DNA of 64,000 nucleotides from Gnetum montanum. Lineage: Eukaryota; Streptophyta; Gnetopsida; Gnetales; Gnetaceae. The stretch spans positions 793,095 to 857,094 of the forward strand of contig MNCI01002989.1 in assembly GCA_015680685.1 (NCBI GenBank). Direction: 5' to 3'. Of this stretch, positions 22,011-33,095 are shown in pieces. The position numbers and the translations under genes are program-made. Position 1 is the stretch's first letter. Every line of letters begins with the position of its first letter. Below the pieces are notes generated by a model that ran no database searches, was not told the origin of the DNA, and was given only the letters and a program-made list of their open reading frames with translations.

Positions 22011-23965
22011 TCTTTATAGTTATAAAATACATAGAAAATTCTAAAAATATCATTTTTCTACTATGGCAACATGGGTTTCTTTACTTATATTATATGTATT
22101 ATAATATTTTTATTTATTAAATATAATAATATATGCAAGTAAACTTTGCAATTCACATTTCCATCTTCTTTAGTATTTATGATTGATTTGCTACACATAC
22201 CAATGATAGACCTCTTATGATCTTAGATAGGAGGCCCCCTATCATTAGTGTCATTGTTGAAGGGCATTTGTAAATTGCTTGTTTTACTTATATATCTACA
22301 AATTTTCTTTTCTTAGTTGTCAAATTTATAGAAAATAAAGGATTGAAGTAATTATGGTTAAACTAAACAATATAAATAAAATAAAGAATAAGACATAATT
22401 AGTCCCAATTACTTTCAAAAAATTGTGAATGAAGCCACACCTTCTATTGTAGTGAAATTTCATCAAAGAAAAATACGAAAATGACATGATGTGAATGGAT
22501 GATTTTGAAAAGAGCCTAAGAAAGTTGCACCTCCTACCTTTGAGGAGGCCTTGTTTGATCAAGGATTCATCAAGTATTTGGTAAATTACAAATGAATGTT
22601 ACCTCAATAATCAAAGTATGTTACTCATGAGAAGCATTGTGATTTGATTATGAAGAAAGACAATGAGTGCATATATATTGAGAAGCAGAAATTTATTCTA
22701 AATATTTTTATTACTACAACATGAATGATTCTAGGGGAAGAAGGTTCATGCATCTTTGTTTATGATGCATGAGTTATACCTATAACAACCCTAAGCATTC
22801 CATCATCTCATATTTGTCTTACATTTGTTTGAATGAAGGTGTTAATGATTTGGATAAGCCATTATTTATATGAACCTATGAGAGTCAAATTTATGAAGTG
22901 GTTTACATCCTACTTGAAAGCATTGAGGAGATTGAAAGGAAAATGATTGATATGATTGACATTCTCACATTCAAGAGGTAACTAAATGTTCAAACATTTA
23001 TCATTGCTTATAAGCTGCAAGGTTTGAATAATAAGTAGTAGAAACTATGTTTTTTTTCCCATACACTCACTAATCATTTTAAAATATGGAATTAAGATCT
23101 TTTATCCAATTTTATCTCTTCTTGCGTAATCATGTTAAAAGCTTTTGATGTTAGATTTCCATCTTTAACTCAAGTTGTGAATCTTAAAAAGAAGATAGTA
23201 GGTTGGATGTAAGATACTAATAAATCATTAGATGTGATCATAGAATGGTATACTTTCATGGTTAATTAGTATTCAAATTATGTGTTTAACTAATATGAAT
23301 AATTAATGCACTTGGTAGAAGGACTATGATTGCACACGTGTGAAATGATGGATATGTATGTTATGAAGAATCTCTACTAGAGTTTAGTAGTACAAATTAC
23401 AATTGTGCTTGATGTTGTGGCTAGATTAGAAGGTGGATGACATAAGCATGCTAACATAGAGAAAGTCAATACAAATCTCCAATGATAGAAGAATGTGAAG
23501 AATTTTGAATTTAAGATTCAACCATTTGATGCTATTGAAATCCTTGTGTAAGAAACCATGAAAACCAAGAAAAAATTAGTAGATCATACTAATGTAGTCG
23601 ATAAATTTTGAGATGTATTAAATTAAAGAATGATAGTAGTCTTAAGGATTTAGAAAATAAATTTTCTAAAACAACTATGAAAGTAGCTACAGCATGAGGT
23701 AGGATTATTGAAAGTAAGAAAAAGCATAATAGGTCTTACTCTAATTGGTTATCTTATACTTCTGTCATAAAATCAACACCAACAATTAATGGGATTTAAT
23801 CCTTAGAAGTTAGTATCCTGGAGTGTCCTCTCTATTGCGCAAAAGCTTCATCATGCCAACCTTCTTCTTACCATGAAACTTAGTAGGCTATAAATCAAAT
23901 ACCTCAAGTAATGCCTAAGTAATATTATTTAAATCCACCATAACTATGTCAACAACTGTAAGTCA
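22011..23965 (+). pseudogene. Decayed coding remnant of unknown type
   Basis: From about 22530 to 23650 the plus strand reads as a protein in pieces, with phrases such as PTFEEALFDQGFIKYL, SHYLYEPMR, LLESIEEIERKMIDMIDIL and NVQTFIIAYKLQGLNN. Stops and frameshifts break it repeatedly. I recognise no domain; charged helical stretches dominate. It probably belongs to a transposon cut by the insertion of element E at 23966. The first 500 bp (22011-22530) show nothing clear. Confidence 0.3.
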
Positions 23966-25203
23966 TGTTGACCTTTTGGTATGTCAAAACATTAAGGAAA
24001 ATGGAGTACAAGGATGTTTGTGTGGTTTTTGTGTTTACAGGAAAGAGAGCAAAGGACTCAAGGACTCACAAGAAAATTTGGGATCACTAGGACTCAAGGA
24101 AGCATGGATAAATACAAAGAATTCAAGAAAAATATGTCTATTTTTGTTGGGGATGATTCTTGGATGTTTTGGCATGTTTTGAAGTGTTTCTAACTCATTT
24201 TGATGAGTCTAGGAGGTTATAAGGTTTATGGGGATTTATTTAGAGGCATATGGAGGCTCCCAACATCAAAACAAGCAGTTTCATTTTTGGCCCCTATAGA
24301 AGAGACATCTCTCCCAAGCTAAAGATGTCTTTCTAGTAGGTAGCACAGGAAAAGACGTCTATGCAAAATAGCAAACATCTTTCATTAGGCAAAGACACAT
24401 TTTCCTAGACAAAGACATCTTAACAGAATACATCCCAATTGCAAAAAGATGTCTTTCTCCAAACAAAGACATCTTCCTAGAATTGAAGGTAAAGATAGAA
24501 AGATGTCTCAAGCACGAAGAAGACATCTTGCATGACTATTAGTGATCATTGCCTAGCCATTGCACAAGTTCCAAGATGAATTTAGAAACATGGTAGCTAT
24601 AAGAAGACATCATATGCATTGGGAAATGTGCAATCTTATGTATAATCATTGTCAAATCATTTGTTCATCATTGTAATCTCTATTGCTCTTCATTGTATCA
24701 TAATTTATTCATTGTAAAGTGTACTATACCTCAACGTACAAGGATTAGCAAACTAAGTTGCATTTATCCCTTGTAATTGTTCTCTCTTATTGCCCTACGG
24801 GGTTGATGTGCTTCTTGCAAGAAGACATCTTGCTTGAGTTTGTCAGGATCCTACAGGATTGAGTTATTGGTGCTACAGTACGACACTCTAGTGTGGAGCT
24901 CAAGATTGTAAAGGTTATGGAAGCCATGAAACCACATTTTCAAGCCTGACGAGACCTTGTGGGGTTGAGTGATTTATGCTGTAGTATAACACTTTGGAGC
25001 AGGGCTTGAAGACTATATAGGGTGTGGACCTTCCAACCATATTTTGAGAGCAACAATGTCTGGAGGTGTTCTTGTGATCTACCCTCTAAGTGTGGACTAC
25101 CTAAGCTGGGGAACCATGTTAAATTTGGTGTGTGGGTTTTGTTTGTTTAAGTTTTAATTTGGGGAACTTATTCATCCCCCCTTTCTAAGTTTAATGATCC
25201 ACA
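23966..25203 (+). mobile_element. 5' LTR of element E (Sirevirus-like copia)
   Basis: The LTR is 1238 bp, from TGTTGACC to CCACA, and is followed directly by a primer site. It matches 28572-29732 over most of its length. An octamer array lies at 24303-24532. A tandem duplication of about 105 bp lies at 24847-25050, where ACCACATTTTCAAGC and ACCATATTTTGAGAGC mark the unit ends. A segment of about 100 bp before 24895 is missing from the 3' LTR. Confidence 0.85.
24303..24532. repeat. AGACATCT/AGATGTCT array in the 5' LTR of E
   Basis: At least six exact octamers and several near matches in both orientations are found, most flanked by AAAG on the left (AAAGACATCT, AAAGATGTCT). The matching array in the 3' LTR is at 28910-29150. 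Confidence 0.8.
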
Positions 25204-25205
25204 AG

Positions 25206-25217
25206 TGGTATTAGAGC
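25206..25217 (+). other. Primer-binding site of element E (tRNA-Met)
   Basis: TGGTATTAGAGC differs by one base from the tRNA-Met primer site TGGTATCAGAGC and lies two bases after the LTR. Confidence 0.85.
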
Positions 25218-25258
25218 ATGGTACTCTTGCACTCTTCATCAATCTCCAAGAGTGACTA

Positions 25259-26745
25259 ATGGAAGGGGCTTTTAACACTAGATATAATTAGTTAAGGAGA
25301 CTAATTTTCTTTATCAACTATTGTATCCAATCTGTATATCGTATCTGCCAAAAAGGTAAATCTTTCATTCTATTTAGAAATGAAAGTGTCTACTCTTGCA
25401 AGCTTAATAGTATTTGTGATATTGATGAAAGGTATGGAATAGTTTGTAATGAGATTCTTTCTTTTCAAAATTTATGCATTGAGATAAAAGATGCTTTGCA
25501 TGTTAAGGAAATGAAAATTATAGTTCTTAATGATGAATGTTCTTATCTTAAGAAAGAAAACTCAAACCTTAAGGCTAAGGTTAAAAAACTAACCTATGTG
25601 ATTAAGTAGATGAACAAGAACTCTTTGTTCAAAGACCAAAAGCAAACAAATGGATGTCTGAGGAATTTCTTAGAAGAAAATCAATCCAATCAATTCAAAG
25701 TTAGAGAAAGAGGTAAGAAAAGAAGTAAAAATATTTCAAATTCTAATTTTGATCTTTCTTCTATAGAATAATTAATATGTGGTGGAAGAGGCCATTTGGC
25801 CTCCAAATGCCCCAATGCTTACAGGTTTCAAGAGAAAGAGTATAGTGAAGAAACAAGAAGAAGTAACATTCATATAAGCTGGGATGATGAAGATGCATCA
25901 AATCAAGAAGATAAAAAGGTAAACAATTTCTTCACCAATTGGGATGATAAAGACCAAGGTAAGGAAGAGGTAGGTGACACCTCAAAAGATCCTCATCTCA
26001 TTTATATGGCTCTCATAGATGATGATGTTGGCCTTTTTGATGATGATGATCAATCTGAGAATGCGGAAGAAAAGTATATTCTATTGTGTAAGTTGGAAAG
26101 TATTTGTGTAAAGTTAACTAAGTAAAAACTAAGGATCAAGATATTTATTCAATAAATTTAACAATTTTTGATCTTACAAAAGAAATCTCAGACCTTAGGG
26201 TAAAGAATAAAGAGCTAACCTAATTTTATGAGCAGATCAAGGAAGAACTTGCAGATGCCAAACTTGTGAATGAGATGCTAATCAAGGGAAAAGAATCTCT
26301 TCAAATAGTTCTTGGGAAAGGAAGAAGTCCAAATGAAAAAAGTGTTCTAGGATGTTGTCAATAGGAACAAGCATCTACATCAACCTCATCTAAACAAGAG
26401 ATCACTCCAAAAGATGAGGTAAACACTAGCACTATAGGTAGTCAAAAGGTAACTCCAAAGGTAAATTATGTTAATCACAATAAAAATTTTAGATGTTACT
26501 ACTGTAATAAAATAGGACACAAGCAATGGAAATTTAATTTAAAATATTATCACTTGAATACCTAGTCATATCATTAGACTCCTTGGTCTTATCCAAATGT
26601 GTTAAGAAAGGAAATCTTGCAGGATCATAGGAAAACTCAAAAGGACGAGGGAGTGAAGAAAGTTTGGAGAATTAAGAAAAAGGAGGATGAGAATGAAAAG
26701 ACACTCCAACAAATTTGTGAGAGGGAGTCAAGCCTTGAAGATTGA
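25259..26745 (+). pseudogene. Sirevirus-type gag of element E, decayed
   Basis: Gag would form the virus-like particle and bind element RNA. The ATG at 25259 begins MEGAFNTRYN. A first zinc knuckle appears as CGGRGHLASKCPN near 25780-25815 (one cysteine of the usual four missing). The open frame 25796-26125 then carries acidic repeats with SWDDED and NWDDKD. A helical segment follows (ELADAKLVNEMLIKGKESL). A second knuckle, CYYCNKIGHKQWKF near 26495-26530, has its last cysteine changed. It ends KKVWRIKKKEDE and LQQICERESS, the junction where protease starts in Sireviruses. Several stops and a frameshift near 26125 inactivate it. Two knuckles plus coiled coil is a Sirevirus gag trait. Confidence 0.8.
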
Positions 26746-28554
26746 GGAAGTCTACATAAGACGAGAACCTTGAAAGAGGAGTCTCATTCTCTAGCATTGT
26801 AAGTATCTTCACTTTCTTTGATAGGAAAGGTAAGTAGAGGTAAGTATTTAATATATTTTAAGAATATGGAAAATTAGCTCCATGTTCTACAAATATTAAG
26901 ATAAACATATTTGATATGAGTGAGGCATTATTGGTTGTCAGATAAAATGCTATCATTTGTGTATATGTGATTATGCTATCTTTTGTGTACATATGAGCAT
27001 GATGTGATGAAAAATAACTTTATTAGTTTATGGTTGAATGGAAGCTTGTGCTACTTTAAAGTTTTTATTGATAAATCATCTTTTGGATTTTTAACTAGAT
27101 TTCATTGGTTTCAAGTGGTTTAAAACATTCATTGTTGTTTAAACATATACGAATTATGTTCCATATGATTTGGCATAGTTTTCTTCCTATGAAGTTGCTT
27201 ACTTCTAAAATCATAAAGTCCAATTTCTTTTGAAAGATTTTTGATGTTTAATAAGTAAGCATTGGATTTGGTACCTTTAATGTAATTCATGTATCTTCTG
27301 AGAACAAAAACATTTCAATAGGAATTATTTGCTATTTTTATGAGAGACCTCAAAATTGATCTTGATATGACACCCTAGATCTATGGAGACATCACCTAGT
27401 CCCTTATGCAATTCTCAAAGTATGTGTGATGTTTATGCCTATGTTCTTGTGATGATTTTTGATAAGTTAAATATATTTTTTCATGATTGGAAGTGTCTTA
27501 GACTTGTTTTGATATAACTAATGGGAGACCTTGGTCTCCATACTTGATCTTAGAATTTCTTTATAGCATGAAGATCCTAAAAGGCTCAAGAGGAGAATAA
27601 AAATTAGCATTAATCTCTCTACAATAGATGTTTTAAAAGATGGGTCATATATGTAGGTGGAGTCTTGAGTGATTCTCTCAAAGATATGATATCATAATTG
27701 CTAATCTTGCTATCTTTAGCATCTATATTAGACAACAAGCAAGGAAGACCATATTCATTTGGTAAAGAAAAAGAGGACATTTATCTACCAATATTTATCT
27801 AAAGATGGTCTTTATTGATGAAAGCTCTTGAACTTTATATGTTATATAAACTTACTTATAAGTATTATGTTCAGGATTTCATGGTTCATGTTTGACCTTT
27901 TGTATGTTGAGATTGTATCATTTGACGTGCCTATGATCCTTTTTCCAAATATATATATAGAGGTAATTTTTTAATCATATATTAGTTTATGAATTTTCTA
28001 GATGATTGCTTGTGATATTTTGAATTTTTTAGCATGATAAGATGTATCGGTTAAACATTGAATATGCATGTTTTTACTCACCTGTCATGAAATTACTCTC
28101 AGATTGTTGGAAGAACATTGGTTTAGAGGTAGGTTGCTTTCTCTTAAATATCTTTTAAAAAGCTTGAATCAAGTATGTTTCTTGTTGTTGTAGATAGATG
28201 AAGGGCCACTTTTGATAAACACATTTTACTTCACTAGCCCTATGAAATTAATAAGATGCGTACTCTTCATATGGTTCCCTTGCAAAATGTTTGTTTGTTA
28301 TGCATAATTATATTATGAAACATTTTTACAAGTGTTTGGATGAATTCGTTTGGGAACTAGCCATACAAGAGGAGTATTTTGTGCTAGTTATGCAATGGAT
28401 TTCCATAACTATATGTTGTTATTCTAAAATTACATATCTTTCAAATACAAGTTTATATGCATCATCCTTTTTGGTCATGTTCAAAAAGAAGAAGTAGCTT
28501 ATGTATTATGATATTATGATAAAGACTAACCTATTTTCTTAAGTTTTGGACATT
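26746..28554 (+). other. Non-coding interior of element E
   Basis: No protease, integrase, RT or RNase H motif is readable between the gag end and the polypurine tract. The 1.8 kb resembles untranslated 3' DNA; the short frame 28291-28497 has no known domain. The element is therefore non-autonomous. Confidence 0.5.
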
Positions 28555-28571
28555 ACCAAAAAAGGGAAGAT
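28555..28571 (+). other. Polypurine tract of element E
   Basis: CCAAAAAAGGGAAGAT immediately precedes the TGTTGACC start of the 3' LTR. The mirrored tract AAAAAGGAAAATAT precedes the LTR of element D2 on the minus strand. Confidence 0.8.
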
Positions 28572-29732
28572 TGTTGACCTTTTGGTATGTTAAAACATTA
28601 AGGAAAATGGAGTACAAGGATGTTTGTATGGTTGTTGTGTTTACAAGAGAAAGAGCAAAGGACTCAAGGACTCACAAGCAGATTCGAGATCACCAAGACT
28701 CAAGGGAGCATGGACGAATACAAAGAATTCAAGCAAAATGTGTGTATTTTTGTTAAGGATGATTTCTGGATATTTTGCCATGTTTTAGAGTGTTTTTGGC
28801 TCATTTTGATGAGTCTAGGAGGTTATAAGGTCTATAGGTACTTATTTGGAGCCATCCAGAGGTTCCTAGCATGAAAAGAAGTAGGTTAATTTTTGGTCCC
28901 TACAAAAGAGACGTCTTTCCCATACCAAAGATGTATTTCTAGTAGGTAGCACAACCAAAGATGTCTCTAGAAAACAACAGATGTCTTTCATCAGGCAAAG
29001 ACATCTTTTTCTAAACAAAGACATCTTTCTCTAGACAAAGATGTCTTCTAGAATGGAGATTTCAAAGAAAGATCTTTCCTAGACAAAGACATCTTCCTAG
29101 AATTGAAGGCAAAGATAGAAAGATGTCTTAGGCATGAAGAAGACATCTTTCATGATCATTAGTGATCATTGCCTAGCCATTGCATGACTTCAAAGATGGA
29201 TTTAGAAACATAGTAGCTATAAGAAGACATCATATGCATTGGGAAATGTGCAAGCTTCTATACAATCATTGTCAAATCATTTGTTAATTATTGAAATCTC
29301 TATTTCTCTTCATTGTATCATAATTTTTTCATTATAAAGTGTGCTATACCTCAACGTACAAGAATCAGCAAACTAAGTTGCATTTATCCCTTGTAATTGT
29401 TCTCTCTTGTTGCGGAGCTCAAGATTATAAAGGTTGTGAAAGCCTTGAAACCACATTTTCAAGCTTGATGGGACCTTGTGGATTGAGTGATTGGTGCTAT
29501 GGTACAATCCTTTGAAGTGGGGCTTGAAGGCTATATAGGGTGTGGACCCTTCAACCACATTTTGAGAGAAACAAAGTCCAGAGGTATGCTTGCGATCTAC
29601 CCTCCGAGTGTGGACTAGCCAAGTTGGGAAATCACATTAAATTCAGTGTGTGTGCTTTGTTTGTTTAAGTTTTAATTTGAGGAACTTATTCATCCTCCCC
29701 CTCCCCCCCCCCTCTAAGTTCAACGATCCATA
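28572..29732 (+). mobile_element. 3' LTR of element E
   Basis: This 1161-bp copy runs from TGTTGACC to CCATA (CA changed to TA). It carries its octamer array at 28910-29150 and a C-rich run at 29695-29713. It lacks about 100 bp around the duplicated block of the 5' LTR. No matching 5-bp target duplication was found outside the LTRs. Confidence 0.85.
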
Positions 29733-30035
29733 GGCCCAACAATACCCATAATGGTTTGATTGTACTACCTTCATTTTTCATCATCATACACTATTAAGCA
29801 GTACCATAATAATCTTGTCCCTTCTATGACAATAAATTCATGATCTAATAGATAAAAATATTTACACAAGAGAAATAAGAGTACCAAGATTAGTGATAAA
29901 TCATGCTCTTTTTCTTCTTCACTATCATCTTCCAAGTATCAAGAATAAGAGATACATATCTTTGAAAATCATGAACTTTTTACTCATTCAAACAAAGAAA
30001 AAGATAGAATATTGACAAGTGGAAGAAAGGAAGCT
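29733..30035. other. Unassigned flank
   Basis: No gene or clear repeat is seen between element E and the tandem duplication. Confidence 0.3.
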
Positions 30036-31563
30036 TTGTCTTTGAATTTCAGCCATTAAAACTAGCACTTGAAAGGTTACAAAGAATCTCAATAATCTCC
30101 TCTACCATTTGGTTATGTCATTAAAAAAGATGATTGTTAGGTATTAGTCTTGACCTTGGTCATGGGGGAAGAGGCCTTCACCTAATGGATTTTATAGTAA
30201 TGTATCATTTGCTTATTTTTTTATTTTATGTACATCTATTTTTGGAATCTAACTATATATAATTCTTTAATTTTCTAATTCTTTTTAATTTGGTATGATT
30301 TGGTATGCATTTTTGTAAGCATACAGATCTAGCAATTTTAGTTTATTATTTTTAGCATAATTTTTTTATGTATGTCTATTTTTGATATTAATGATTAATG
30401 AATTTTTATTTTTACATTATTTTAAGATTATTTTTCTATATTTTGTGTGTTCATGAGAAATCATTTGATGTGGTTTATGAATGCTTAACGTAAGAGCTAA
30501 ATGATAAATGAATAAGACTATAGAAGTTATGATGATACAAGAGTGTCAAATGGATCTAATAAAGAACTTTGGTTGATGGAACACATATACAATGCAAATT
30601 CATCCATACCCTTTTCTTCTACCATGAATGGAAAACCAAACATATATATTTCCAAAGGAGCTAGATCCTATAACACAAATGAAGAAGTTGATGCTATTGG
30701 ATCCATGGGAGGATCTAGTGTATTAAAATTTTAAGGTGTAATCTTTGGAAACTTGTGTGAGTGCTTTGTTATAGTTTAAAAAATGATGTGTCATTGAGGG
30801 ATCTTGTCTTTGAAATTTATCCATCAAAACCAACACTTGATAGATTACAAAGAATCTCAATAATCTCATCTGCCATTTGGTTATGTTGTTAAAAAAGATG
30901 ATTGTTAGGTATTAGTCTTGATCTTAGTCATGGGGGAAGAGGCCTTCACTTAATGGATTTTATAGTAATGTATCATTTTCTTATTTTTTTTGTTTTATGT
31001 ACATCTATTTTTTGAATCTAACTATATATCATTCTTTAATTTTCCAATTATTTTCAACTTGGTATGATTTTGTATGCATTTTTGTAAGCATATAGTTCGA
31101 ACAATTTTATTTTTTTATTTTTAGCATAATTTTTTATGTATGTCTATTTTTGATATTAATGATTAGTCAATTTTGATTTTTATATTATTTTAAGATTATT
31201 TTTTATATTTTGTGTGTTCATGAGAAATCATTTAATGTGGTTTATCAATGCTCAACCTAAGAGCTAAAAGGTAAATGGATAAGGCTACAAAAGTGATGAT
31301 GATGCAAGAGTGTCAAATGGATCTAATATAAAACTTTGGAACACATATAGAGGGAAAATTCATCCATACCCTTTTCTTCTACCATGAGTGGAAAACCAAA
31401 CATATATTTATAAAGGATCTAGATCCTACACCACAAATTAAGAAGTTGATGCTACTGGATCCATGGGAGGATCTAGTGTACTAGAATTTAAAGATGTAAG
31501 CTTTGGAAACTTGTATCAATGCTTTGTTTTGGTTAAAAAATGATGTGTCATTGAGGGATCTTG
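30036..31563 (+). repeat. Tandem duplication of a unit of about 768 bp
   Basis: Unit 1 is 30036-30803 and unit 2 is 30804-31563. Both begin TTGTCTTTGAA and share long near-identical blocks, such as AATCTCAATAATCTC, GATGATTGTTAGGTATTAG, CATGGGGGAAGAGGCC and GTCATTGAGGGATCTTGT at the end. They differ by scattered substitutions and short gaps. Unit 1 contains a 63-codon open frame (30543-30734) that is broken in unit 2. The content is not a recognised gene. Confidence 0.85.
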
Positions 31564-32276
31564 TGACAACTAGGATGGATTTTGATCAATTAAGTTTAAT
31601 CATTGTGCTTGTACTTGCTTTTCCTAACTACATTAGTTAGAGAAGGTTCATGATTTTGTAAACCTATGATGGTTGCATTGAGCTTAGAAATGAGCTATTT
31701 GATTCATCAAGTGCATGTCAAGAAATCTACATTGTGAGCTAAGATTCTGATGAAAAGCAATGATCCTCTTCTCTTTTTAAAACATTGAAAAAAATTCTTA
31801 AAAAATAAATTTAAAAAATAAAAAAAAATACAAAGAAAAAAATTTCAAAAATGAGGATGAGGTTGTGGAGATATGAGTAATAGATGTTTCCTCACACTCT
31901 TGGTCCACACAAATTGATGATGTTACCATCCCAAGCTAGAGATTTTTTAGTTGCTTAAAATTAATAGGAACATGATTTAAGTCTATACCCCTTAAATTGG
32001 TATTTACCATCTAGGTAGAATGATAATTCCATGACCAACCTATTTGATTACCTAAGAAGATTAAATAAGTTTAGGTCTATAATCATTAATCATTACATTA
32101 CATCAACTCCAATGGTTTCAAATGCCTAGAAGTTGCTCTTAGAGGGAATTCTAGTAAATTTAAATGCTGCTTTTAATCAAATATTAGCCCAAGAATCAAA
32201 AATTTATTTAACCATGATGGACATATTCATTTTTATTACCTAGATGAACCATAATATGTGGATTTTATTATTTAAC
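31564..32276. other. AT-rich DNA flanking element A
   Basis: No coding signal is recognised. An A-rich low-complexity stretch lies at about 31780-31850. Confidence 0.35.
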
Positions 32277-32990
32277 TATTGTAATCATTATCTTCCCAAT
32301 TACACTTGTTACATGCAAAGGTATGGTTAAGTGCAACTAAGGCATATGATTTTTATTATTTTTACATTTATACTTTAGGTCACCTAAGGGTAAAGAATAA
32401 TGTATAAAATGAAATAATTAAATTAATAATTGAATCTAACTAGCTACACCTAGCTAATCCTAACATATGAATTCATTCTTGCTTACCATACACATCTTGA
32501 ATGTGTTTAACGCTACTGGGTTATCAAACGTTAGGTGTTACTAGGATTACCAAGTGCTAAGTGTATGCTTAAAGTGGTCGTACTAATTATGTGCTTAATT
32601 AATTTCTATTTAATATATCTTAATATAGCTTAATTATTTAAAACATTAAATAAAATTACATAAATAAATAATTAATCTTTTTCAAAGTGCTATGAGGTTT
32701 ATCAAAAAGCCTGTCTTTATTACTGCAAACATTGTCATGCTCATGTGCAATAGTGCTTGAATAAAAATCCGTACACTCTTTGACTCTTATTATAACTTTT
32801 AAGTAAGAAAATTGCAAGAGCTCCACTATGACTATGACCAAAGATGCCATAAACATGGTGGGTGAGCATGTATTTATAGGCAAAAATAGACATTGCATTG
32901 ACTAGGCCATGTCAACACATTAGATCCCATGTCGACACAGCAATGTTGATGAGGCCTTGTTGACAAAACCTAGGAAAACATGATTCATCA
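32277..32990 (-). mobile_element. 3' LTR of element A, outer end truncated
   Basis: 714 bp match the right LTR from 44300 to 45046, for example TTTAGGTCACCTAAGGGTA and GAATCTAACTAGCTACA. The inner edge, TGATGAATCATG on the minus strand, follows the polypurine tract. The minus-strand TATAAATA is at 32871-32878. Similarity stops at 32277, before the expected CA end. Confidence 0.85.
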
Positions 32991-33095
32991 TACCCCCATG
33001 ACTAAATGAAAACTTGTTCTTGAGTGAAAAAAAGGAGGAATAAGTTTCTTACAAAATCTTATGAAGGTATGGGATTATTGACTAACTACTGACAT

